Assembly (NCBI RefSeq): GCF_004345665.1
Contig: NZ_SLWR01000005.1
Location: 1-64,000 of the forward strand
DNA: 64,000 bases
Direction of reading: 5' to 3'
Origin: Kribbella antiqua
GTDB lineage: Bacteria > Actinomycetota > Actinomycetes > Propionibacteriales > Kribbellaceae
Of this stretch, positions 55,488 to 63,054 are shown piece after piece; position 1 is the first letter of the stretch, and each line of letters begins with the position of its first letter. The position numbers and the translations under genes are program-made. The notes beneath the pieces were generated by a model, which was not told the DNA's origin, did not search any database, and saw only the letters and a program-made list of their open reading frames with translations.

Positions 55488-56127
55488 ACCAGGCGTCGAC
55501 GTGAAGGACCTCGTCCAGCGGCTGACGTGGGGCCGGCTTGAAGTCGGTCCCGATCGAGTACGCCGTGGGGATCAGCACCGACTGCCGGACCTCCTCCGGC
55601 AACCCGAGCAGCTCGGCGACCTCGTTCTCGTAGTTGAGGTGCAGCGTCGTCCACGCAGTACCGAGTCCGCGTGCGCGCGCCGCGAGCATGTAGCTCCACG
55701 CCGACGGGAGGATCGATCCCCACAGGCCGGCCTGGTTGCCCGCCGGTAGCGACTTCGCCTCGAGACAAGGAATCACCAGCACCGGCACCTGGCCCATGCG
55801 CTCACCGAGGTAGGCGACGCTCGACCCGATCCTGCGCTGCACCGGCCCGCGGACGGGATCATCGGCGAACAACTTGCCTGCAGCCCCGGCTCCCCGCAGA
55901 TACTTCTCGACGGCCCGACGGTAGTACTCCCCGACCGCGGCCCGCTTCTCGGCATCGGTCACCACCACCCAATGCCACGTCTGCCGATTGCTCCCCGACG
56001 GCCCCTGCAGCGCGATCTCGATACATTCCCGGACCAGCTCCAGCGGCACCGGCCTCTCCAGATCCAACCGCTTCCGCACACTCCGCGTCGTGGTCAGCAA
56101 CTCATCCGGGCTCAGCTCCAAAGTCAC
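55486..56127 (-). CDS. Nitroreductase family protein
   Basis: 213 residues of the FMN-dependent nitroreductase fold: SVRKRLDLERPVPLELVREC, ALQGPSGSNRQTWHWVVV and ARGLGTAWTTLHLNYENEVA. It reduces nitro groups, quinones or similar electrophiles with NAD(P)H. The start is GTG at 56127 or the TTG two codons later. A 17-bp palindrome overlaps its upstream region. Confidence 0.93.
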   Translation of the reverse strand: MTLELSPDELLTTTRSVRKRLDLERPVPLELVRECIEIALQGPSGSNRQTWHWVVVTDAEKRAAVGEYYRRAVEKYLRGAGAAGKLFADDPVRGPVQRRIGSSVAYLGERMGQVPVLVIPCLEAKSLPAGNQAGLWGSILPSAWSYMLAARARGLGTAWTTLHLNYENEVAELLGLPEEVRQSVLIPTAYSIGTDFKPAPRQPLDEVLHVDAW

Positions 56128-56130
56128 CTC

Positions 56131-56147
56131 ATAGGTTTTACACCTAT
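56131..56147. promoter_or_regulatory. 17-bp palindrome before the nitroreductase gene
   Basis: ATAGGT-N5-ACCTAT with perfect 6-bp arms lies 4 nt upstream of the nitroreductase start and overlaps the stop of the YrdC gene. It could be an operator for a MarR/HxlR-type regulator. It is also unusually AT-rich. Confidence 0.45.
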
Positions 56148-56761
56148 TGGAAGGGCTTGGGGTCGCCGGCGCCGACGCGGACGACTTCGGGGACGTCGTC
56201 GGAGAAGTCGATGACTGTGGTGGGCTCGGTGCCGCAGTCGCCGTCGACGACCGCGTCCACCTGGTGGTCGAGAAGTTCCTTGATCTCCCAGCCCTGGGTC
56301 ATCGGCTCTTCCTCGTCCGGCATCAGCAAGGTGCTCGAGACCAGCGGCTCGCCGAGTTCCTCGACCAGCGCCTGCGCGACGACGTGGTCCGGGATCCGCA
56401 CGCCGACCGTCTTCTTCTTCGGGTGCAGCAACCGCCGCGGCACCTCTTTGGTGGCCGGCAGGATGAACGTGTAGCTCCCCGGCGTCGCCGCCTTGATCGA
56501 CCGGAATACCGCGTTGCTGATGTGCACGAACTGCCCCAGCTGCGCGAAGTCCTGGCAGACGAGGGTGAAGTGGTGCTTGTCGTCCAGCTTCCGGATGGCG
56601 CGGATCCGCTCGATCCCGTCCCGGTTCCCCAGCTGGCACCCGAGCGCGAAGCAGGAGTCCGTCGGGTACGCGATCAACCCACCTTCCCGCACCAGCTCCA
56701 CCACCTGCCCCACCGCCCGCCGCTGCGGATTCTCCGGATGCACATCGAAATACCTCGCCAT
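56144..56761 (-). CDS. YrdC/Sua5 family L-threonylcarbamoyladenylate synthase-like
   Basis: 205 residues with the YrdC fold: EGGLIAYPTDSCFALGCQLG, KLDDKHHFTLVCQDFAQLGQ and TPGSYTFILPATKEVPRRLL. By length and the KTVGVRIPDH motif it belongs to the YciO branch, whose tRNA role is less certain than that of Sua5/TsaC. It may make threonylcarbamoyl-AMP for tRNA t6A, but the canonical gene in actinomycetes is usually next to prfA/prmC, so this is likely the paralogue. Confidence 0.9.
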   Translation of the reverse strand: MARYFDVHPENPQRRAVGQVVELVREGGLIAYPTDSCFALGCQLGNRDGIERIRAIRKLDDKHHFTLVCQDFAQLGQFVHISNAVFRSIKAATPGSYTFILPATKEVPRRLLHPKKKTVGVRIPDHVVAQALVEELGEPLVSSTLLMPDEEEPMTQGWEIKELLDHQVDAVVDGDCGTEPTTVIDFSDDVPEVVRVGAGDPKPFQ

Positions 56762-56784
56762 GTAGCGAGAGCCTAGTGCCAGCG

Positions 56785-57561
56785 CTACTTGGCGAGGCCG
56801 ATGGCAGCGGCGGTGACGACCAGGTTTTCCTCGTAACCGCCTTTCGACGCGTCGTACGCGCCCGTACAGGTGATGAGCACAAGGCGGTGGTCAGTGGTTT
56901 GATCGAACGCACCGCTGCGCGTCGCCAACGCATCCTTCGGCACGGAGACGATCGACGTCACCCGGTACGTCGCGGTGTGGCCGGATCCACGGAGTACGAC
57001 GACCTCGCCCGGCGTGATGCGGAGCAGACGAGCGAAGTAGGCGATGCCCTCGGCCTTGGTGTCGACATGACCAGCCAGGACCACCGAGCCGTAAGGGTCG
57101 CCGGCCTCCGCGCCACCATCCCACCAGCCCACCCGCCGAGTCCCTTCAGGCACTTGCAGCTGGCCGTCGACGGTCGTAGCGGGCAGCACCGGCGCCTTGG
57201 CGCCACCTGGCAGCACCACTTGGGTCGGCACGAACCGGATCCGTTGGGTGGGTGCCGGCGTACCGATCTGGGCAGGCGGCACGGACGCCGTACCGGCCGA
57301 TTCAGGAGTGGGCGTGACGGTCGGGACGATCGCCGGTTCGAAGCCGGGAGGAGCACCACGGACCGGGACGGACGACGGCGTCCCGCCGTCCGTCCCAGCG
57401 CTCGGCACGGCCCTGGGCACGTCACTGTCCACCTGCGCCGCGCACCCCTCCAGACATGCACAGCACAGCACCAGTCCGAGCAGGAGCTTCCTCAGCGGCG
57501 GACCACCTTTCGGACCGTCGCCACAACACCCAGCAGGCCCGCCAGCACCACGACCACCCAC
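56785..57561 (-). CDS. Class F sortase
   Basis: Up to 258 residues. The catalytic domain (about 110-258) shows VVLAGHVDT (His) and VLITCTGAYD (Cys), with a later Arg/Lys-rich tail; Arg of the triad is less sure. The N-terminus is a hydrophobic segment (LLLGLVLCCACLEGC) and a Pro/Thr linker, so it is membrane-bound and faces out. The GTG at 57561 lies 70 nt inside the DUF4397 gene; an alternative CTG at 57495 would overlap that stop as CTGA. It should attach the neighbouring surface protein or others to the wall. Confidence 0.88.
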   Translation of the reverse strand: MGGRGAGGPAGCCGDGPKGGPPLRKLLLGLVLCCACLEGCAAQVDSDVPRAVPSAGTDGGTPSSVPVRGAPPGFEPAIVPTVTPTPESAGTASVPPAQIGTPAPTQRIRFVPTQVVLPGGAKAPVLPATTVDGQLQVPEGTRRVGWWDGGAEAGDPYGSVVLAGHVDTKAEGIAYFARLLRITPGEVVVLRGSGHTATYRVTSIVSVPKDALATRSGAFDQTTDHRLVLITCTGAYDASKGGYEENLVVTAAAIGLAK

Positions 57562-58382
57562 AGGCCGGAGGTGTCGGAGGCAGAGTTGTGCGCCTGGTTC
57601 AGCTCTGCCGCCTGCCCTCCGGTTCCGGTGTTCACGACCCCCGGCTTGTCGGATCCGGTGGCCGGAACCTTGATCGTCCCGAGTGCCACCGTCATCGTTT
57701 TCTGACTCGGTACGCCGATCGCGAACACCCGGGTCAGATATCCCGCCTTGGCCGGCAAATCCAACGGCCCGAGAACAACAGGTGAACTCGCGCCGGCCGG
57801 CACGATCGCGACCTTGTAGGTAGCGGCCGGGACGACTACGTCGAGTGATTCACCGTTCGCCACATTGGCAAATCCCACCTTGCCGTTGACCAGGATGTCG
57901 GCGGGCCCGACGGCCGCGTCGTGCGCGACCCGCAGCGCCGCCTTGTCCTTCGGGATTGCGTTCAGTTTGTTGGCGTAGGTGGTCAGCACCGGCGCACCCG
58001 CGGGCGACACCGGCAGATGGATGACGGCGTCGACGCTGGCGCCGGATCCGACCGTCACCTGCCGCTGGATCACCACTGTCCCGCCTTGGCGCGCAGTGAT
58101 CGTGCGCTTGCCCGCGGCGACTCCGAACGGGCCGACCACCTTCGCGGCCTGCACTCCGGTGATGACCGTTTTCCCGTCGATGCTGATGTCGAGGCTGCGC
58201 CCGGGCAAGCCCTGGACGATGTAGACGTTTCCGCCCGCAGCCGCGTCAGCCGGCAGCGCGAGCGCCGCCGGAACGGCCGCGACGGTCACCACCAGCACCA
58301 GCCGAATCACTCTTTGAATTACCAGACCGGTAATTCTCGAAAATACTAACCGAAAGTATTCGGACACGCTCCGTTTCCGCAT
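57492..58382 (-). CDS. DUF4397 surface protein, sortase partner
   Basis: 296 residues. A signal peptide (residues 1-48, VIQRVIRLVLVVTVAAVPAA) is followed by two DUF4397 beta-sandwich modules (GGNVYIVQGLPGRSLDISID, AALRVAHDAAVGPADILVNG). The C-terminus has a membrane helix (GLWVVVVLAGLLGVVATV) and a KVVRR tail, the shape of a wall-sorting signal, although no LPxTG is seen; the signal may be divergent. It overlaps the class F sortase, its likely processing enzyme. The role is unknown. Confidence 0.85.
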   Translation of the reverse strand: MRKRSVSEYFRLVFSRITGLVIQRVIRLVLVVTVAAVPAALALPADAAAGGNVYIVQGLPGRSLDISIDGKTVITGVQAAKVVGPFGVAAGKRTITARQGGTVVIQRQVTVGSGASVDAVIHLPVSPAGAPVLTTYANKLNAIPKDKAALRVAHDAAVGPADILVNGKVGFANVANGESLDVVVPAATYKVAIVPAGASSPVVLGPLDLPAKAGYLTRVFAIGVPSQKTMTVALGTIKVPATGSDKPGVVNTGTGGQAAELNQAHNSASDTSGLWVVVVLAGLLGVVATVRKVVRR

Positions 58383-58414
58383 TTCAGACCCCCTCGAAGT
58401 CCCCTGGAAAAATA

Positions 58415-58454
58415 CGGCAAGAATTGCCGCACCCCACTATTTCGGGCGTATCCT
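58415..58454 (+). promoter_or_regulatory. Hairpin and candidate promoter in a divergent gap
   Basis: CGGCAA-GAA-TTGCCG (58415-58429) is a 6-bp stem. On the plus strand TTGCCG with TATCCT (58449-58454; 19-nt spacer) could be a promoter for the lipoprotein gene. On the minus strand the stem is followed by TATTTTT, terminator- or attenuator-like, before the DUF4397 gene. Confidence 0.35.
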
Positions 58455-58515
58455 ATGCGGAGTCCGATCCGGCCGCCAGAGGAAGCGGCCGGCTCACCTT
58501 GGGGGGCGACGAAAC

Positions 58516-59361
58516 GTGTCTGAAAACGAGCCCCCAGACCGAGCACCCGCGGCGGGCCAGGAGTTCCTCCCGAGCAGCCCATCGGGGGTGGAGGACCTCT
58601 GGTGTCAACGGGCGGCGACATCGGGGGTGCGGGTGCTCATGGCGGTCGCGCTGGCTCTGGGGCTCAGCGCGACCGCGGCTTGTTCGGGGGGTATCGCCGG
58701 TCCGGTCGCGCCCAGCCCGGGCCTTGGGAGCGTGCCGAGCGTCACCAAAAGTGCCGCACCGACGACGGGCAGCGCCCCGACGCCTGCGGAGTCCATCCCG
58801 GAGCCATCGGAGACCTCTCCGGGGCCTGGCGAGACGAAGCCGGGCATCAAGATGAACGTCGTGCCGCGCCGTGATGGGTCCTTCGACGTGACCGAGGACG
58901 TGATGTTGCCCAAGGCCACGGATATCATCCAGCTCCAGCTGCCCACCTCCGGCGAGCACCTGCCCGGCATGATGACCCCAACAAAGCCCATGGCGACCGA
59001 GCTGCAGATCCTTGCCGACGGACAGTCCGTGCCGCTGGCCCAGTCCGTGGTCGACGCACCACAGGACCTGCCACTGACCCAAGCGGCGACCAAGCTCCGG
59101 CTGACCTATCGCCTCGTGGGTTCGACACTACGGCGTACGGCGGCCAAGCCGCGGCGGGCGGTTTCGGCGCTCAGGCCACTCACCGCGATCACCGACGGCA
59201 TGCTCCCGACGAACCTCACCGTCACTGGCGGCTTGCTCAACGCCGTCTGCCCGTTGCTGACCGAGACCCGGTGCGCCGTCGGCGATCCGCCCGTCCTGGG
59301 CGTCCTGCAAGGCATCCCGGCCGACAAGGCACTCGTCGTAGTCCAATTGGATCTGCCGTAG
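58516..59361 (+). CDS. Putative lipoprotein, unknown function
   Basis: 281 residues from the GTG at 58516 after a GGGGGG-rich region. A polar N-terminus of 37 residues precedes a hydrophobic stretch ending in LSATAAC, a fair lipobox, then a Pro/Ser/Thr linker (PSPGLGSVPSVTKSAAPTTG). The C-terminal 180 residues are beta-rich (GSFDVTEDVMLPKATDIIQL) with a Cys pair (LLNAVCPLLTETRCAVG). I do not recognise the family. It is followed by a long hairpin. Confidence 0.75.
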   Translation: MSENEPPDRAPAAGQEFLPSSPSGVEDLWCQRAATSGVRVLMAVALALGLSATAACSGGIAGPVAPSPGLGSVPSVTKSAAPTTGSAPTPAESIPEPSETSPGPGETKPGIKMNVVPRRDGSFDVTEDVMLPKATDIIQLQLPTSGEHLPGMMTPTKPMATELQILADGQSVPLAQSVVDAPQDLPLTQAATKLRLTYRLVGSTLRRTAAKPRRAVSALRPLTAITDGMLPTNLTVTGGLLNAVCPLLTETRCAVGDPPVLGVLQGIPADKALVVVQLDLP

Positions 59362-59378
59362 GTGATCGATCAACCTCT

Positions 59379-59537
59379 GTGCCTCGTCGAGGGGCGTTGG
59401 TGCCTTTAGCGGTGGTCCAGTCGTTCGCTGGCAAGGCGGAGGAGGAGTGCAATGCGGAGCATTGCGCGACGACGACAACGCCGCCAGCGGGCGTCTGGGG
59501 CGCCGCTAAAGGTGCCGAACGCCCCTCGACGAGGCAC
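59379..59537 (+). ncRNA. Long structured hairpin element before the MFS gene
   Basis: The whole 159-nt gap folds on itself. 59379-59412 pairs with 59503-59537 (34 pairs, one bulged G at 59517), then 59414-59432 pairs with 59483-59501 with few mismatches, and the tip is GCAATGC-GGA-GCATTGC (59449-59465). At least six non-Watson-Crick positions (401/514, 402/513, 413/502, 416/499, 424/491, 425/490, adding 59000) are T/G on the plus strand, so they would be G-U pairs in plus-strand RNA but A-C mismatches in the other. It ends 13 nt before the MFS ATG. It could be a leader or regulatory RNA; a decayed transposon end is the main alternative. Confidence 0.6.
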
Positions 59538-59550
59538 TAGGGTGAGCAGC

Positions 59551-61023
59551 ATGGCCGAGGATCGGATCACGTTCGGGACCAGCAGGGCCAGGTGGGTGCT
59601 CGCGGCGACGGCACTCGGGTCGGGGATGGCGTTCCTCGACGGCACGGTGGTCAACGTCGCTCTGCCGGCGATGGGCGAAGAACTCGACGCTGATGTCGCT
59701 GGTCTGCAGTGGATCGTCAACGGCTACATGTTGCCGCTCGCAGCCTTGATCCTGCTCAGCGGTTCGCTCGGCGACCGGCTCGGCCGGCGGCGGATGTTCG
59801 TCGCCGGGGTGATCTGGTTCGCGGTCGCGTCGGCGATCTGCGCCGCTGCGCCGAACCTCGAGATCATGATCGCGGGCCGGGTCCTGCAGGGCATCGGTGG
59901 CGCTCTGCTCACCCCGGGCAGCCTGGCGATCCTGCAGACGACGTTCGATCATTCCGATCGTGGCAAGGCGGTCGGGGCGTGGTCGGGGCTGACCTCGGTC
60001 GCCGCGGCGATCGGCCCGTTCGTCGGCGGCGGGCTGGTGGACAGCGGGTCCTGGCGGCTGATCTTCCTGATCAACCTCCCGATCGCTCTGGTCACCGTTC
60101 TGGTCACCCTGCGGCACGTCCCCGAGACCCGCGACGAGACCGCGACGGGCAAGCTCGACCTGCAAGGCGCCGTACTCGCGACCGTCGGCTTGGCCGGACT
60201 CACCTATGGCCTGATCAGTGCGGGTGACCGCGGTTTCGGCGACGCGCTCGTCCTGGTCAGCCTGGCGATCGGGGTCGTCGCGCTCGCCGTCTTCGTCGCG
60301 GTCGAGCGCCGCAGCTCGCACCCGATGCTGCCGCCCGGCATCTTCGCCAACGTCCGCTTCACCGGCGCGAACCTGGTCACCGTCGTCGTGTACGGCGCGC
60401 TCGGCACTGCGACCTTCCTCCTCGTCGTCTACCTCCAAACGGCACTGAAGTACGACGCCCTGTGGGCCGGAGCCGCCCTGTTGCCGATGACGATCCTGAT
60501 GCTCGGCCTCTCCGGGTACGCCGGCGAACTGGCGGACAAGATCGGCCCCCGGATCCCGATGACGGTCGGGCCGCTGCTGATGGGGGCGGGCTTCCTGTTG
60601 ATGCTGATGATCGAGCCGGGCGCGAGCTACCTGACCGCGGTCCTGCCATCGGTCGTCGTACTCGGGCTCGGCCTGGTCGCAACGGTCGCTCCGCTGACCG
60701 CGACCGTCCTCTCATCGGTCGAGGATCACCACGCCGGCATCGCCTCCGGTGTGAACAACGCGATCGCGCGGTCGGCGCAGCTGATGGCGGTCGCGGCGAT
60801 CCCGATCGCGGCCGGGATCACCGGTGACGCGTACCGCGATCCGGTTGCCTTCAGCAACGGTTTCGGCCGCGCGATGTGGATCTCCGCCGTCCTCGCGTTC
60901 GCCGGCGCGGCGCTGGCCTGGCTCACCTTGGGCGACCGCCCGGTCGCGCCGAAGGTCCTCGTCCATCACCACCGGCACTGCGCGCTCGAGTCCCCGCCGT
61001 ACGCCGAGCCACGCAGCCGGTGA
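59551..61023 (+). CDS. DHA2-type MFS transporter
   Basis: 490 residues from the ATG at 59551, with GGGTGAG before it; the open frame upstream lies in the hairpin. Fourteen helices with the motifs FLDGTVVNVALPAMGEELDA (motif D1-like), GSLGDRLGRRRMFV (motif A) and GRVLQGIGGALLTPGSLAIL (motif B/C area) mark an EmrB/QacA-type drug:H+ antiporter. The substrate is unknown. The hairpin just upstream could control it. Confidence 0.93.
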   Translation: MAEDRITFGTSRARWVLAATALGSGMAFLDGTVVNVALPAMGEELDADVAGLQWIVNGYMLPLAALILLSGSLGDRLGRRRMFVAGVIWFAVASAICAAAPNLEIMIAGRVLQGIGGALLTPGSLAILQTTFDHSDRGKAVGAWSGLTSVAAAIGPFVGGGLVDSGSWRLIFLINLPIALVTVLVTLRHVPETRDETATGKLDLQGAVLATVGLAGLTYGLISAGDRGFGDALVLVSLAIGVVALAVFVAVERRSSHPMLPPGIFANVRFTGANLVTVVVYGALGTATFLLVVYLQTALKYDALWAGAALLPMTILMLGLSGYAGELADKIGPRIPMTVGPLLMGAGFLLMLMIEPGASYLTAVLPSVVVLGLGLVATVAPLTATVLSSVEDHHAGIASGVNNAIARSAQLMAVAAIPIAAGITGDAYRDPVAFSNGFGRAMWISAVLAFAGAALAWLTLGDRPVAPKVLVHHHRHCALESPPYAEPRSR

Positions 61024-61035
61024 CAAGTCGACAAA

Positions 61036-61120
61036 TCAGCAGTTGGGGATGACGGCGCCGCTGTTGTCCTTGGCCTCGTCGTTGCCCCAGCGGTACAGGT
61101 AGTACGCCGACACCCACTGG
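61036..61120 (-). pseudogene. C-terminal relic of a lost gene
   Basis: On the minus strand a frame ending in TGA encodes NQWVSAYYLYRWGNDEAKDN and GAVIPNC, with good protein character but no start; the adjacent AlkD gene ends immediately upstream. It looks like the last 28 codons of a deleted (perhaps secreted) protein gene. Confidence 0.35.
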
Positions 61121-61129
61121 TTCTTTCGA

Positions 61130-61861
61130 TCAGCGCCGAAAAGCCAGGTAGTGCTTACGAACCTCCGGCGCGAAGTGCTCGATCGCGTAGCGCAGCATGG
61201 TCCGCGGCATCACCGCCGCATGCTTGTCCAGGAACGCCAGCAGCTCTGTCTCGGAGACCCGCTTCCCCGCCTCACGCAGCATCCACCCGGACGCCTTGTG
61301 GATCAGGTCCTCCCGATCGTCGAGCACCAGTGCCGACAGCGCGTACGTGTCAGCGGACTCGCCCGCCCGGATGAACAGGTGCGTCGCGACGAGCGCGATC
61401 CGTCGCTCCCACAGCGATGCCGACCGGATCAGCGTGTAGAGGTCGTCTCGCGGCTTGTCGAGCAGATACCCACCGACGACCTCAGAGGCGCTGCAGTCGA
61501 CCAGGTCCCAGTTGTTGATGTACGCCGTACTCCGCAAGTACAGCTGGTAGATCGCGGTGACCTCGTCCGGGTTCGCCGTACGCGGCTTGAGACTGCGGGC
61601 GGCGCGGTCGGCGAGCAGGCAGAGAACCGCCAGCCGATGCTCGTGGATCGGGCTGTGCAACGCCTCTTCGAGCTCGGTTAAAGGCAGATCAGCGCGCTGG
61701 AACGGCTTGATCAGCCCGCGGATCGTCGACAGCTTGACGCCGATCATCTGGTCGCCGTGCCCGTAGCCGCCAGGCCCGAGCTTGAAGTAGCCCGCGAGAA
61801 TCTCCGCCACCGCTGGATCCGCGGCGGCGTCGATGGAGGCCAGGAGCTCGGCGGTGCTCAG
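61130..61861 (-). CDS. AlkD-like DNA alkylation repair protein
   Basis: 226 residues from the GTG at 61810, or 243 from a CTG at 61861. The second is favoured by homology because the usual family N-terminus (LSTAELLASIDAAADPAVAE) is encoded before the GTG and CTG overlaps the SDR stop as CTGA. HEAT-repeat helices follow: YFKLGPGGYGHGDQMIGVKL, AYINNWDLVDCSASEVVGGY, ALVATHLFIRAGESADTYA. By family it removes or recognises alkylated bases (COG4912). Confidence 0.85.
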   Translation of the reverse strand: MSTAELLASIDAAADPAVAEILAGYFKLGPGGYGHGDQMIGVKLSTIRGLIKPFQRADLPLTELEEALHSPIHEHRLAVLCLLADRAARSLKPRTANPDEVTAIYQLYLRSTAYINNWDLVDCSASEVVGGYLLDKPRDDLYTLIRSASLWERRIALVATHLFIRAGESADTYALSALVLDDREDLIHKASGWMLREAGKRVSETELLAFLDKHAAVMPRTMLRYAIEHFAPEVRKHYLAFRR

Positions 61862-62352
61862 ATCAGCAGCCCTCCGGTGGCGAGGAGGTTCTGCCCGGTG
61901 AGCCAGCGGCTGTCGGGGCCAGCCAGGAAGCCGACGACATCGGCGACCTCGGCCGGCTCCCCCATCCGGCCGAGGGCTGTGATGCCGACCAGCGCGTTCT
62001 TCGCCTCCGGCGGGTTCGAGTTGTGGAACATGTCGGTGTCGGTCGCTCCCGGCGACACCGCGTTGACGGTGATCCGGCGCGCGCCGTACTCGCGGGCCGC
62101 GACCTTCACGGACTGCTCCAGCGCCGCCTTGCTCGCCGCGTAGAGCGAGATGCCCGGGCCGGGTACGGCGGTGTTGAGGGTGGAGATCGCGATGATCCGG
62201 CCGCCGTCGGGCAGCACCCGGCCGGCTTGCTGGATGGCGAAGAACGGGCCCTTGAGGTTCGTCGCGAAAAGCTGGTCGTAGTCGTCCTCGGTGACGTCCG
62301 CGATCGGCTTGACCACCGCCTGCGCCGCGTTGCCGTCGAGTACCCCCATCAC
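61858..62352 (-). pseudogene. N-terminally truncated SDR gene
   Basis: 164 residues that match only the C-terminal two thirds of a short-chain dehydrogenase: DYDQLFATNLKGPFFAIQQA, SLYAASKAALEQSVKVAARE (YxxxK) and SRWLTGQNLLATGG. The N-terminal cofactor motif TGxxxGIG and about 80 residues are missing; the frame begins directly at the DUF305 stop. It retains an AAGGAG ribosome site within the DUF305 gene, so a product may still be made, but it should not bind NAD(P)H. Likely the result of a deletion. Confidence 0.65.
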
Positions 62353-62969
62353 AGCTCCTTCAGCAGTTGCCGCATCGTCGCGATCTCTTTGGTCTGGGTG
62401 ACCCCGACCTCCTGGGCCACCTCGCCGATCTGCGCGTCTGTCCCCTTGTCTATCACCGTGCCGGTCATCGTCACCGCGCCCTGATGGTGCTTGATCATCA
62501 GCGTGAGGAAGAGCCGGTCGAAGGCCTTGCCGCGCGCCTGCTCCAACTTGGCCAACTCGGCGGGCGTCGCCATCCCGGGCATGCCGCTGTGGTCCAGGTG
62601 CTGCACGTGCTCGAGGTTCGGCGGCGTCTGGCCGCGGGCGACGAGTAGTTGCCGCATCGCGTCGATCTCAGGCTGCTGGCCGGCCCTGATCCGGTCCGCG
62701 AGCGCCTTCACCCGCTGATTCGTGGCCGAGGTCGTGGCGTAGCCGGTCAGCTGGATCGCCTGGGTGTGGTGGACCATCATGTCGGCCAGGAACGTGACGT
62801 CGTCCTGGTCCACCTCGGCTTCCTGGGTCGGTACGGCCGAGACGGTCTGGTTCGGGCCACCTGGCGTGCCGGGAACGATCACCGGCACCTGCACTGTTGC
62901 TGTCGGCGTGCTACACCCAGCCAGTACGACGGCCAGCACCGCGGCAGCGCATGATCGACGGACCCCCAC
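62349..62969 (-). CDS. DUF305 lipoprotein
   Basis: 206 residues from the GTG at 62969, placed 7 nt after AAGGAG. The signal peptide ends in AVVLAGC, a good lipobox. Two His-His motifs, ADMMVHHTQAIQLTGY and LTLMIKHHQGAVTM, are typical of the ferritin-like DUF305 family, which is linked to metal (copper) handling in many bacteria. Exported and membrane-anchored. Its stop overlaps the start of the truncated SDR. Confidence 0.92.
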   Translation of the reverse strand: MGVRRSCAAAVLAVVLAGCSTPTATVQVPVIVPGTPGGPNQTVSAVPTQEAEVDQDDVTFLADMMVHHTQAIQLTGYATTSATNQRVKALADRIRAGQQPEIDAMRQLLVARGQTPPNLEHVQHLDHSGMPGMATPAELAKLEQARGKAFDRLFLTLMIKHHQGAVTMTGTVIDKGTDAQIGEVAQEVGVTQTKEIATMRQLLKEL

Positions 62970-63054
62970 GGCCTCACTCCTTGTGTCAGATCGCTTCCAT
63001 AACGTGTCTATCACGCATACGCTTGGCTGACACAGCCGACGAAAGGGCTCCAGC

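Noticed and set aside
59379-59537. Simple rho-independent terminator for the lipoprotein gene
   Set aside because: Far too long, no T tract, and placed directly against the next start codon with strand-biased G-U pairs; recorded instead as a structured element.
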